DNA from: Parachlorella kessleri
Lineage: Eukaryota > Chlorophyta > Trebouxiophyceae > Chlorellales > Chlorellaceae
Direction of reading: 5' to 3'
Assembly: GCA_001598975.1 (NCBI GenBank)
Contig: BBXU01001339.1
Location: forward strand, 1 to 53,066
Length of the DNA: 53,066 bases
The notes under the pieces are model-generated. The model was not told the origin of the DNA, did no database searches, and saw only the letters and a program-made list of their open reading frames with translations. Shown here one piece after another: positions 33,118-44,500 of this stretch. A program made the position numbers and the translations under genes. How positions within the stretch are numbered: the first letter of the stretch is position 1; each line of letters starts with the position of its first letter.

Positions 33118-36100
33118 ATGCAGGTCCTCGCCAACAAGTCCTTCCTGGGCACCAGTGTAGCCCCCAAGGCTCCCAAGGCCTCTTGCAGCCGCAAGCATGT
33201 CGCAGTTCGGGCCACCGCGGCCCCTGCCGTCAAGCTGAACACGAAGCGCAGCGAAGAGGTGATTGCCTGGCCTTTGTGTGTGTCATTCCAGCAACGGCGT
33301 GGTGCACAGCAGCAGCTGGGTCCACGGGAGGCTTCAAGGCATAAGCTGTGCAAGGGTTGAGACGGCCAGCAGCAGCAAGACTATGTCAGCACTGGGACCT
33401 TACCAGCAGCTCGACATATACCCAGCCTGCAGCCGACCAGGAGCAGCACTGTGCCTCTGTTGTGATGGCTCGACTGCCAAGCGCTCCCTAGCTCCTTGTC
33501 AAGCCCAGGCTATGATATCCCAGCCAACCTGACGCCGAAGCCGACGTTACCTGCAGATCATGGCTGAGGCCAAGAATCTGCTGCCCGGCGGTGTCAACTC
33601 CCCCGTCCGCGCCTTCAAGTCCGTGGGCGGCGCCCCCATCGTGTTTGACCGCGTCAAGGGCGCCTACTGCTGGGATGTGGACAACAACAAGTATATTGAC
33701 TATGTTGGCAGCTGGGGCCCTGCCATCGTGGGCGCTGCAAACGACGAGGTCAACGATGCCTTGAAGAAGCAGATCGAGAAGGGCACCTCTTTTGGCGCCC
33801 CCTGCGCGCTGGAGGTGGGTGGTGCTGCTCTTGCCATTTGGTTTTTGTAGTGATCAGAAGCCTTGCTTCATTCTTGGAGATGTGTGCTTGTTGTTATTGT
33901 TACTTGTGAATTGTTACTTGTGGGAAACCTAACCTGCTGCGCTGTTTCAATCACACCGCTTGCAGTCAGCTGCTCAGCTGGGCACGATTTTTTGGCCATA
34001 TCAAGCCACACTGGTGAACCGAGGCCTGCCTTGTGTGCAAGGATGTTGTAGGTGTGGACGTCAGCGAGCATTCCTCACACATTGGGGACCGTCCCACAGT
34101 GCTCTGAGCGTATACCCGGCGTTACTGGGAAGAGGTAAACGGAGGAAAATGAGGCGCGCTCATCTAATGGACTGCCTGCCTGCAGAACGAGCTGGCCAAG
34201 GTGGTGATTGAGCGCGTGCCCAGCGTGGAGATGGTGCGCTTTGTCAACTCGGGGACCGAGGCCTGCCTCTCGGTGGTTCGCCTCATGCGTGCCTACACCG
34301 GCCGCACCAAGGTGGGTCTCCTCCGCTGCGCTGCGCCTTGCCGTGCAGCCAGGTTCGTGCTACTACAGCATAGCGCGGCGCACTACTAGAGTATAGTGTG
34401 GCGCACTCGTAGATGGTGGCTTAAGTCCGCTCCACTGCGGGTGTCGTGGGCGGGTGCCCTTGCTGGGCACGGGTCCCTGGGGGCTGGGTCTGAGTAGTGG
34501 GGTGTATACCGTGAACTGTTTGCCTGCCTTGGGAGGAGGCTCTTGTGAGCTACCCGCTTGTGCAAGTAACCACCTTGCCAAGGTTGAGTGTGGGTTGTGG
34601 GTTGTTCTTGGGCAGCTCTGTTGTAGTCACCCTATGCCTGGCAGACACCCTGACGCTTAACATTGTCCCCCACTGCTCCCGCAGCTCCTCAAGTTTGTGG
34701 GCTGCTACCACGGCCACGCCGACCAGTTCCTGGTGCAAGCGGGCTCTGGCGTGATCACCCTGGGCCTGGCCGACTCCCCCGGCGTGCCCCAGGCCACCGC
34801 CGCCGCCACCCTGACGGCCACATACAACGACCTGGACTCTGTGCGGGCCATCTTTGAGGCCAACAAGGGCGAGATTGCGGGCGTCATCCTGGAGCCTGTG
34901 GTGGGCAACAGCGGCTTCATCGTGCCCACCCAGGAGTTCCTGGACGGGCTGCGCCAGATCACCAAGGAGGTGAGGCCAAGTAGCCGGGTTTTAAGTCTGA
35001 CAGTGTACCGCCACCTGGCCATGCTGCCGGGCGTCCCCCACATGTGGGGCTCACAGAAAGCCAGGAGGTGAGGCCTGCCGCGTCATTGAGCTGGCTGCGG
35101 CTGTGTGATGGGTGGCGGTGGTTGCGGTATGAGGGAGGGAGGATGGCGGGAATGCTGCGTGGGGCTGCACCGGAGCTGCAAGGAGGTCATGTGCAGTACA
35201 TGCTGGTCGGCTGGCTTCTGTATCCATGGTGGGTAATGGAGGGAAGCCGTTCCCGGGAAGGTTTTGCCAGCTGGAAGAGGGTTTACTAGTCTGCGTGCTG
35301 CTGGAGAGCACCGTCAAGGTGTGCCTTAGGAGTTTTGAGGCACCCAGGTGTTCCTCAGCTGCCGGTTGAGGTGTGCCTGGGCTCCGTGCGAGAGTTGGGT
35401 GTGCTTGAGAGCCCCCTGGTGAACGGAAGTGGCAAGTCAATGACAGATGGTTTGGGCCTGGCCAAGGGCCGCACATGTTGCCATCAACTGTAGAAATGGA
35501 GCACCCTGGTGCCAAGGAAAAAGGACCCTGCAGCAGCGAAGGGCAAGCAAGTGGAGCTGGAGAGAGCCGGTCACCCGATCGGCGGGTAGACTCGGCATAT
35601 CATGGGCCCCTCTGTAACATCCTCCCCATTTCTCTTGCCCATGCAGGAGGGTGCCCTGCTGTGCTTTGACGAGGTGATGACCGGCTTCCGCATCGCCAAG
35701 GGCTGTGCCCAGGAGTACTTCAACATCACGCCCGACCTGACCACCATGGGCAAGGTCATTGGTGGCGGCCTCCCAGTGGGCGCCTACGGCGGCAGGTGAG
35801 ACTGCCGAAACCCTTGCTAGATTTACAGCTGAGGTATCTTTACATTGTACCAGCCTTGTCAACTATGGTCAAGGTCATCGGCGGCGGCCTGCCCGTGGCC
35901 GCATTCGGCGGCAGGTGCGACTGCTGACTCAAGCTCCTCTGGGGATGTGACCGGCGAGGTACATGGCATGACACTGGACCTCACCTCACCAGGTCAGCTT
36001 CGGCAGCCGGCCATTGGTACCTAGTGTCACCCACTTATGGCGTTAAGAGAAAGGCGACTCGGGCAGCCATTGCCGGCTCTACGGCGTCACTTCATGCCGA

Positions 36101-37095
36101 GCCTGCCTTGCATGCTGTCCCCGCGGCGTCATCACGTCATGCCATGCCGAGCCTGCCTTGCATGCTGTCCCCGCTGCAGGAGGGAGATCATGGAGATGAT
36201 TGCCCCTGCCGGCCCCGTGTACCAGGCAGGCACCCTCTCGGGCAACCCCCTCGCCATGGTCGCGGGAGTTAAGACTTTGGAGATCCTTGCCCGGCCAGGT
36301 GGGGCTGAGGCAGCCTGTGGCTTTACCTGAAGCGGCCCCTATCAACTCCAATGCTGGGTACACCTGGCAGCACGCTGGGTGTGTAGCCACTGCCACTGGG
36401 ATGGAGCAGCACTTATCTTGCTTTGGCGAGGGTGGGGCTGGTGCAGGTGCACCCCAGTCACCGTGGCTGCCAGAGACTTTCAGCCCTGGGTGCCGTGGTG
36501 ATTAATCGCCGTGGTGCAAATGCATCAGTGTAAATAGTGAAGGCCATGGTTGCTCACCACAGTCACCCATCCACCCACCCGACTACTTACCCATTCGTGT
36601 TTCCTTGCCCACAGGCGCCTACGAGCACTTGGAGCGCGTGACCAAGAAGCTGATTGATGGCATCCTTGCTGCGGCCAAGGAGACCGGCCACGCCATGTGC
36701 GGCGGCAACATCAGCGGCATGTTTGGCTTCTTCTTCTGCGAGGGCCCCATCAAGTCATTTGAGGATGCCAAGGCTGCAGGTGGGTACTGTTTGAGGAGTG
36801 GGAAGACTTTGTGAGTTGCCGTTCGTTTAGGACCGTGAGGGGTAAGCAGGGGCTGTGCACATGTGCGTGGGAACTGCTCACCTGGCAAACTGCTCCTACC
36901 CAAGCACCTAGCACAGCTTGCCTGTTGACCTATGCAGACACTTCCAAGTTTGCCAAGTTCCACCGCGGCATGCTCGAGCACGGGGTGTACCTAGCCCCCA
37001 GCCAGTTTGAGGCCGGCTTCACTTCCCTGGCCCACACCGACGAGGACATCGAACACACCATCCAGGCAGCCCGCGCAGTGCTCAAGTCCCTCTGA
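33118..37095 (+). CDS. GSA: Glutamate-1-semialdehyde 2,1-aminomutase, chloroplast precursor
   Basis: PLP enzyme that converts glutamate-1-semialdehyde to 5-aminolevulinate, the committed precursor of chlorophyll and heme, in the plastid stroma. Eight exons, all in phase: 33118-33258, 33557-33814, 34186-34311, 34685-34969, 35647-35795, 36180-36298, 36615-36779, 36938-37095; 466 residues. A transit peptide of about 35-40 residues ([20 protein letters not shown] onward) is followed by [63 protein letters not shown] and [12 protein letters not shown], with the PLP lysine at about residue 306. It ends [19 protein letters not shown]. Length and sequence are typical of algal GSA. Intron 5 contains a diverged copy of the end of exon 5 and a duplicated acceptor region. 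TGTAA follows at 37336. Confidence 0.97.
35862..35914 (+). pseudogene. Duplicated fragment of GSA exon 5 inside intron 5
   Basis: The last 53 nt of exon 5 (35743-35795) recur at 35862-35914 with 9 differences, including the GGCAG end and a following GT. Six changes are silent; the other three give Gly to Val, Gly to Ala and Tyr to Phe. The active-site Lys codon is kept. No good acceptor precedes the copy, so it may be a relic or a competing donor. Confidence 0.8.
36093..36174. repeat. 32-bp direct repeat at the intron 5 acceptor of GSA
   Basis: Positions 36093-36124 and 36143-36174 carry the same 32 nt. The second copy runs directly into the real acceptor (CTGCAG before 36180); the first runs into CGGCG and lacks AG at that place. 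Confidence 0.85.
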
Positions 37096-37335
37096 GGGAG
37101 TGCCTTCGCCGGTGCCGGCTAGGAGTAGTCGGTTGGGTGCGGGTTGTTAGAGGGGGGCAATGGGGACTCTCTACCCAAAAGCCCGCCTGCCGCAAGAAAG
37201 CGGCACCCTTGCAGCGATGGAAGTGCCTCGGCAGCAACAATGCTTGCCCAAGTGGCACATGCCAGCAGCAGCAGCACCACCTGCGGTAAGCCCAGCGGCC
37301 CACCCAAGAAGGGCTGGGCACCACTGTAGGTATCG

Positions 37336-37340
37336 TGTAA
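37336..37340 (+). terminator. TGTAA polyadenylation signal, GSA
   Basis: TGTAA lies 241 nt after the GSA stop. A second TGTAA occurs near 37665, so alternative poly(A) sites are possible. Confidence 0.5.
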
Positions 37341-37966
37341 GGCAGCCTTGTACTTGGTCTGTGTAGGCTTAGTGACTTTTCGTTCACATCATCAGCAAGC
37401 CGTGTCCCCTCTACGCATGTCTGACCAGAAGTTTTTCGCACTACCAACGCATGCAAGGCGCGGTGTGTCGCAGCAGCATAGGGCAGTTGCTACTGATATT
37501 GTGAAGATCGCCATCTCCTACCATGCTTTTTCCAGCAGAAAGGAAGAAGAATATGTTATTTAGCCGTGTTGTGGGTCTCGCCATTGCGGGTCCGTAAAGG
37601 TGATGTATACTTGTTTTGGGTGGGAGCTTTGGACGGGCAGCCAGTTGTGAGCTGCCCCTTGTCCTGTAATCATGGCCACACCTCGGCAGTCTCCAAGTAG
37701 CCTTTCTTCTGAATGCCAGCAGCAGGGCATCAAAGGGTTCAGCCTCCCCTTTTTATATAGACGTCTCTGGCTTGTTGAAGTGCTGCTGCCCCGTACCTAA
37801 CTGATGTGTAGCAGGATTGTCATGGCTATGCAGCCCTGATGCCTCAAGAAACATCCAGCATTCATGGAACCATTCGCTGGCTAAGGACCTCCACAGAGCA
37901 ACCCTTGCACGCCGCCATGGCACCCCAGCTCTGCTAACCCGCAGATTTGGACTACCAGCCTGTTTG

Positions 37967-37971
37967 TTACA
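37967..37971 (-). terminator. TGTAA polyadenylation signal, SELENOF homolog
   Basis: TGTAA on the minus strand (TTACA on plus), 155 nt after the stop codon. Confidence 0.5.
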
Positions 37972-38125
37972 ACAGGGACGCCCCCCCCCGGCAACCATCC
38001 GTCACCCCCACATGCCCTGGCCTGTCCTCCCACATGCTGAGCAACAATCCTCCCCAGGCTGCATGCCCGTGTGAAACAGATGGTCGCTGGCTTAGGCCCT
38101 TCAGGTACTAATTAAACACTAACTG

Positions 38126-39236
38126 CTAGGTTTGGGCAGATGGCCCTTCAAGTTTCTCCTCCAGGTACTGCTCAATGTGCTCCGTCTTCCACTGGTCGAT
38201 GCGCACGCTGACAGCTGGAGAGCCCTTGTTCTTCAGCAGCAGGCGCGGAGCCGCACCATACTTCATCCTGCATCCCATGCAACCAGGCTCCCTCACCGGC
38301 GCCTGCTATTCACCCATGCATTGCCTGGTTGACACAGACTGTGGGCAGGGTCTGGCAAACAACCCTCGAGGGCAGACTACTAAGTGGGTGCCTCGAAAGC
38401 GGTCAACAAGCTTCCAGCTAACCACAGCTCAAGCGTTGAACACGCCGGGGAAAGGCATGCAGCCCTGTTAAAATTGCAGGTGGCACTCTAGGAACTGTTC
38501 CAAGCCAGCTTGTTCAACATGATGAGCGCACCTGACTTTGAGATTTGAGTACTGCGCAGCTTTCTTCTCTACGAAGGTTTCTATATGCGGGTATGATCTA
38601 CACAGCAAGCAGTTGGCAACATCAAGTAGCACACCAAGCAGTTGGCAACATCAAGTAGTTTACATATGGCATGGCTCCCTGGGTCCCGGCACTAACAATA
38701 TATGGTACAAGGCACACATCTTCCGGTTGGCAGCCTTTGACCCAGCCAACCAGTGTGAAGTACCGTGCAGGCAGCGCTCCATAACTGACGCAGTAACACA
38801 ACCCAGCTTGCATGGCACCACCGATGCATGTAAAGGCGATGCTGTACATCAGACCTAGCCGGCCTGAGGGCAACATACCGCAGTGTGTGCGGGCAGACCT
38901 CCAGAACAGCTGAGCTAAACCTGGCGCCCTCCTCGGTCGACTCCTCAGCACAGCAGCGGAGGCACTCCCCAACGAGCTCTGCAGGCAGTCAAAAGCATTT
39001 CTCAACTAGCAGCCCTGCAGCTAGAGCGGCTCACAGGAAGGGTGTCAGCAAAAAGCTTTCCACAGAGCTGTGCAGAATGGCTTGTGGCCCACCACACCTT
39101 CGTCCTTGACGAAGCTTTCAAGCTCTCTGCAGTCTGAACAGAGGGAGAGGCCAGTAAAACCTAGTGACTGGCAGTCTAGCTGCACCGCCACTGCACAAGC
39201 CGTGAAGGCCAGGAGCAGGAGGGATAGCACCCTCAT
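38126..39236 (-). CDS. Selenoprotein F (SEP15) homolog with His in place of Sec
   Basis: ER-lumen thioredoxin-like protein; in animals SELENOF binds UDP-glucose:glycoprotein glucosyltransferase and is linked to glycoprotein folding control. Four exons on the complement, in phase: 39098-39236, 38879-38978, 38532-38597, 38126-38267; 148 residues. Signal peptide MRVLSLLLLAFTACAVAV. A Cys-rich part follows (LGFTGLSLCSDCRELESFV, GECLRCCAEES), then the thioredoxin-like half (SSAVLEVCPHTL, SYPHIETFVEKK, MKYGAAPRLLL, SVRIDQWKTEHIEQYLEEKL). The redox site, C-x-U in animal SELENOF, reads Cys75-Pro-His77, so neither Sec nor a Cys replacement is present. No TGA codon lies in the frame. The gene diverges from VTE6 across 221 bp. 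Confidence 0.85.
38606..38658. repeat. 24-bp direct repeat in SELENOF intron 2
   Basis: Two identical 24-nt copies (38606-38629 and 38635-38658) separated by 5 nt lie just upstream, on the minus strand, of the acceptor of exon 3. A recent slippage or small duplication is likely. Confidence 0.9.
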
Positions 39237-39457
39237 GTGCGATCAGTACAACGTCAACTGTTCCGCGAGGTACCATAAGAGCAGCAAGCAGTACTAATGG
39301 TGACCTTTAAGTGATCTAGCAGACCTTCCTCGTTGGCCCAGCGTGGCAGGAACTGAAAGCGCGCTGCCGCCATCTGGATCAAGACTGCCTACTTTCTGAC
39401 TGTGAGTACGTGAACTTTCTTACCTAAACATCAACAAGGAAATGCCATCTTACGGCC
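39237..39457. promoter_or_regulatory. Divergent intergenic region, SELENOF homolog and VTE6
   Basis: The 221 bp between two start codons on opposite strands must contain both promoters and leaders, so it may be a bidirectional promoter. No TATA box is evident. Confidence 0.4.
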
Positions 39458-41416
39458 ATGGGGCCTGTTGTTCTCACAGAACCTTGCCTTCGCTATCTCT
39501 CGGCAGGGGCGAAGGCTCATGACCGGTGTCACAGACGCTGCAGTAGGTTGCTGAGCTCACCTTCAACCAAAATCAGAAAGATCAATCCTCACCGACAATA
39601 TATACAAGCTGCAGCACTGCCGGAGCTTGTACAGGTATCATAAGTGCTGCCACCAGCAACACACGTTTGAAGCGTGCTGGAAGGCTTTGCCTGACACCGT
39701 GCCCCTGTCTGTATACAGGAGGCTGTTTCAGTTCTTGCAGACCCAACGCCTGGGTTCCTAACCGGGTCAGCTGTGACAACGCTCGTTTATATCTTTGGAA
39801 TTAAGGTCCTCTTGCGCGGCCTCACCTGGGAGGGAGTTATCAGTTCTTGGCTGCTTGGGGCTCTCACTTACTCAGCCTTTGGCGCTGGCGGTTTCGTCAT
39901 TGTCTGCCTGTACTTCCTAATCGGGTCCAAGGTGGGTCACGGATGCGCCCTGCCTGTTATGTGGTGTGTCGAGGATGCTTGAAAATGCTTCAGTAGCATG
40001 ATGTGAGAGACAGTAGGAGGGTGCAATGCACATTGGCGAGGGCGTAAATGACTAGAAAGAGCAGGGTGTGGTTCTCGGCGCTCTGCAGCTGCCACATCAT
40101 CAAGGGTTTTGATAAAGCGCAGGAAGGTATGGTACAGGGATGTCAGATTTGCCATCGCCCTTGATCTACCTATGCACTGTGTTGCACTGCAGGTCACTAA
40201 GATCAAACTTGAGCAGAAGCAGAAGGAAGGCATTGCTGAGGCTCGTTCTGGGAGGCGAGGGCTGGTGGGTGGCTGAGGGAAGTGTAGCCTAGCAGGGTGT
40301 TAGCACTCTGTGCCTGCCAGGACGTCTCTGTCCAGCCAGCCTTCCCTTGCTTGCGATAACGAGAGCATGGATTGCCGCTACAGCTCCGCACTGGAGTAGG
40401 AAGAATTGATCACAGCCGTAAGCATCAGTGACCTTGACTGCCTTTTCCTGGTGCAGGGCAGTGTGCTGGGTTCAGGATTTGCTGGAGCAGCATGCGCGCT
40501 GCTCGCGCTGCTGACAGGGAATGTCGACCTGTGGAGGGTGAGGTAGCATGGTGGAGCTGGTAGATGTCCTCCATGTTGCCCTTGGTGGTTGTGATATGCT
40601 CACTGACGGAATGGAAGGTCCAAAGGGTGTCAACAATGAAATGCTGCTTCGCTGATGCAGGTCGGATTTGCTGCTAGCTTTGCGAGCAAGCTTGCCGACA
40701 CAACGTCTAGTGAGATTGGAAAGGTGTGTCTGCTGTGATGACGATGGAGCTACTACTACAGCTGGGCCACCATACCGTGCCTTGGGTCATAAAGGGTGGT
40801 TGAATTTCACCAGCTTGCTGTGTAGCTCATCCGCAGAAAATGTCATCTCCTTGCTCCTTACAGTATACCTTCCTTGAGGCTCCAAGGAGTACTCCATAGA
40901 GGGCAAACAGTAACCAGGATGGCTCAATCGCACCCATGTTTGCCCTGCAGGCCTATGGGAAGACGACCTACCTCATCACCAGCCTTGAAAGGGTTCCTCG
41001 TGGGACGGAGGGAGCCGTGAGCCTGGAGGGGACCCTTGCGGGGCTGGCAGCCGCAGCCTTCACAGCTGGCATTGCAGTGCCCTTACAGCAGGTGGTGACG
41101 CAGGCTTGCCCGTCCTAAACTACTGGGTGTCTTGCCATGTCACTGTATGCCCATGCGTGTTAGAGGGTGATCTCTCCTCCGAGCAGTCAAACTTGTCATA
41201 GGCAAAAATGGCTCCAATGCTTTTTTGTAGGTGAGCTGGGCTGGAGCTCTGTGTGTCGTGGTGGCGGCATTTGTGGCCAACATTGCTGAGAGCTACCTGG
41301 GCGCCGTGGCTCAGAGCCGTGTTGACTGGCTGAGTAATGATGTAGTGAATATCCTGCAAATTACCCTGGCAGCGGGGCTGGGGGTTGGCTTAGCACAGCT
41401 TATAGGGGCTGTCTGA
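39458..41416 (+). CDS. VTE6: VTE6-type phytyl-phosphate kinase (DUF92/TMEM19 family)
   Basis: Plastid envelope membrane protein that phosphorylates phytyl phosphate to phytyl diphosphate, feeding phytol released from chlorophyll into tocopherol and phylloquinone synthesis. Seven exons, every junction in phase: 39458-39634, 39719-39931, 40193-40264, 40457-40537, 40661-40723, 40951-41091, 41231-41416; 310 residues. An Arg/Ser-rich transit peptide of about 50 residues precedes several hydrophobic segments. DUF92 signatures: GSVLGSGFAGAACALLALL, FAASFASKLADTTSSEIGKA, YGKTTYLITSLERVPRGTEG, AVSLEGTLAGLAAAAF, SYLGAVAQ and LSNDVVNILQITLAAGLGVG. Length fits plant VTE6. The stop lies 166 bp from the convergent stop of the hydantoinase fusion; no TGTAA was seen in that gap. 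Confidence 0.9.
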
Positions 41417-41582
41417 TGCCTCTGCATCCATCCTGAAAAGTTGATGATGGATTTTGTGACATGTTGAAGACTTTTCGTAACACTAGAATGTGTCTAAGCA
41501 ACCATTATGCTTCCCCTTCCCCACCATCGAGTAACAATATGCGGACATGCCCTGGGTGATGCCCGCTTCAACGCTCAGACAA

Positions 41583-44500
41583 TCATGCCTGTGGATTTCC
41601 TGGCAAGCTTGGCTTAGGGATGGGCACCACTGGTATGTGGTGCCCCAGTGGCCTAAACTCCACCTCATCATATCCAAAGGCTGCGGGGCCCACCACCGCT
41701 AGACCCTCTGGCGAAGTGAGCAGGGGATGAGCTGGTATGCCGATGACAGCAACACGCAGGCCGTAGCGCATCTCCTCGGTGCTGATGGGCAGACCATCTG
41801 CATGCAGTACACACCATCCCCCCTCATTCACTGCAGGTCCAACAAAATGCCTTGGTACACATACAAACGACTTTCTGAATCGTTGAGGTGCACACATGGG
41901 AGGGCAGAGCTGGCAGCAGGGCTAAGCGTTGCACTGAGCTGTTCCACATGCTGTCATGCTGAATATGACATCAGGGCACAATGGCACGCACAAACGGATT
42001 GTCAGGGTGTCCACAAGTAGTAGCCAGGTGTGCGTCAGGCCGCCAGGCTCACTTTCTACCTCCACGCAGCAGATAAGGTCAGGAACAGATGCAACGCAGT
42101 CGCCATCCAGGTAGGCCACCAGGTTTTCGTTCTGAAAGAGCACCTTGAGCACCTGCAAAGGAAGGGTGATTGGATGTGCTGCCTTGGCCTGCTACAGCAA
42201 GCGACCCAGCTAACGCACTGCATCCAGCCCTGTCACGCCAGTTCACCCTTATCTCCTCTCTGTTCGCATTGCCTGCCACCGTTAACAAATGTACAATGCA
42301 AGTACTCCATATGAGGGACCCAGGAGTCGTCCCTGAGAGCATCGATATCATTGCAGGCATAACTACCGCAACCAGCACGAGCAAGGCCACCTTAGTTCCG
42401 CCGTCTGTGCTCGATGCTGACTGCAGCTCTGTCTGAGGGGCAGGGGAGCCCTCAAGAATGATGGAGCCCCGAGCAAAGCCTTCTGTGGTGCTTCGCTCCA
42501 CATCTAAAACCTTCCCTGCACGACTGTCCTAGTGAAACCATGGGATGAGGAATGCAGTTGCTGTCTCAGGGAGAAGCCTGGCAGACGTAGTGTGCAATAT
42601 GAATGAGCCATCGAGTTGTAGCTGAAAACATATGTGTGGCTCAGTTGTAAGTGGCAAAATCTGTAGAGGCAAACAGCTCAGCCCACATCAACCTAGCTCA
42701 GCGGGGCTCCATGCGGGAGACCACACACCCGTGAAGAGCAGCTGGCCTCCCGACTCAGCAGCAATGGCGTCAGCGGGGTCCAGCTTGGCATGCTGAGCCG
42801 TCGCTACAGCGTGTCCCAGCCTCCATGCTAGGCTAAGAGTATGTGGGACAAGCACCTGCACCCTCAGGCTGCATCCGTCACAAGTAGCCTTGCGCAAGAC
42901 ATCGTCGGGCCAAGCCCAAACAGTTCCCAGGTGTTGTGTGCAGTGGTTGCCTACAAGACCCAGCAACAAGCAGGGTTTGCAAAATTCAACGCCAGCAAGA
43001 GGAGCAAGACGCCCGGCCATGACAACCATTCCTCGCTTGCACGGCACCAGAAGGCATCCAAAGAGCCAGATGATACTTGCCTTGCGCAGTTGAGCTACAG
43101 TCAGTGGGCGGCAGGAGAAGCCCGCGCTGCAGCCCATCTCTGTGCACACCGGGCGCAGCAGCTTCTCCAACCAGTCCGCGCTGAGCACGCTCTGGACCAC
43201 CACTGAGTTGCCCTTCTCGTCGGCCAGGGAGGCAGGGGTGGTGGGGAGCCCGTACATGGCGGACGTCATCATCTGAATGCATGGTACTCCCACATCAGAG
43301 ATACTGAACGTGCCTGAGAGGCTCTGAATGGCATGATGAAGGCTGGGGCATGCAAAGTAGAGGCGACACGACAGGTTGAGTAGAGCTGGGGTGGGGTTGG
43401 CTCTAAGTCGCCCCTGACTACCGCCCAGGTCAATAGTACCAGGCCTTAGCCTGGAGGCTGGCCAGTGACAGACTACAGTAGACTCCGGTAAGCACACGTC
43501 TTATGCAGAGCAAGCAGCAGGCACACACACCACTGATCCACTCCTACGGGCAGGGGCTTGTGTTGTCAATGCAGCCCACCAGTGAGGCGCAGGCAGCCAT
43601 GTCAGCATGACAAAGCACTGCAGAAGGCCCCATCACATGACCTACTGCTCGCTCACGCTTGACACTGCGCTCCCACCTGCAGCTCCGGGAAAGCCCGCCC
43701 CATCAGGTCCCCGTCCACCACAGGCAGCCCCATCTTGCTGCCCACCACCAGCGGCTCGATGCCGTTGCCGCCACCGATCTCCCCAGCCATGAGGGCCACC
43801 AGCTTGCCAGGCCCCTCGCTGCAGCCCATAGCCAGGGGTGGCTCGGGGCACTGGCCAAAATTGAAAAAGCTTTGCGGGGCTGGCTAATCAGATGCAACTG
43901 ATAAGTGAGCAGATGACGGCGGCTAAGACAAGCAAGACTTGCTGGGGCCCTCGCCCCACCTTGCATATGTGACACGCATGGTGATAGCAGCCCCCTGGGG
44001 CTCATGCAGGTGAGCAAGGAAGCTGTTGCAAGCCTGGGGGCACAAGGTGACCTACCGCCTCGATAACAATGTTACACCTGAAGCAAGCTTGAATATCAAC
44101 CAGGCAGGCTGCAAATGGCGAGCCAATTGAGTATTGGTGTAATTTGCCTTGACAGCACATGGCCGTCAATGTCCCTGCGTGCAATTTATCCCCGAACAAC
44201 CGCCAAGCCAAGCCTTACACACGCCAGCGACGCACACCCCCACCTGGCATGGTAAGCCTGCATTACGCTCCGCACTGCTGCCTCTGCCTGGTCAGAGTCC
44301 AGCTTCTCAACGCCAACAGTGGGTGCCCCCATGTAGCCGGCATCCACCACCAGGCCATCCGCTGGGAGGCTGGCCGGGTGCACCACACGCATGCTGCCGG
44401 GCCCGCCCCTTCACCATGCTAGCACCAGGCCACAGGGCAGACGAGAGATGTGGGGAGTGCTCTATGGGGCGCACGCTTTGGCCTGAGGCGCTCTGACAGT

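Larger units (their letters stand above)
37096..38125. other. Convergent 3' region of GSA and the SELENOF homolog
   Basis: Untranslated 3' sequence of both genes. On the minus strand I looked for a SECIS element (ATGA/GTGA core, AA loop, GA) and saw none that convinces, in line with the absence of a Sec codon in the gene. A run of about ten C lies near 37981. Confidence 0.45.

Noticed and set aside
37955..38125. SECIS element for selenocysteine insertion
   Set aside because: A GTGACGG segment near 38003 looked like a core, but no matching AA loop and GA quartet could be paired, and the gene has no in-frame TGA.
38622..39005. A separate minus-strand gene of 127 codons in the SELENOF region
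   Set aside because: It mixes exon 2 in a wrong frame with intron 2; the four-exon SELENOF model explains the region.
43940..44017. Extra exon in the DUF917 part (ACNSFLAHLHEPQG frame)
   Set aside because: It is open and bounded by AG and GT, but joining the exon ending at 44244 directly to the one starting at 43818 keeps phase 2 and matches the family better.
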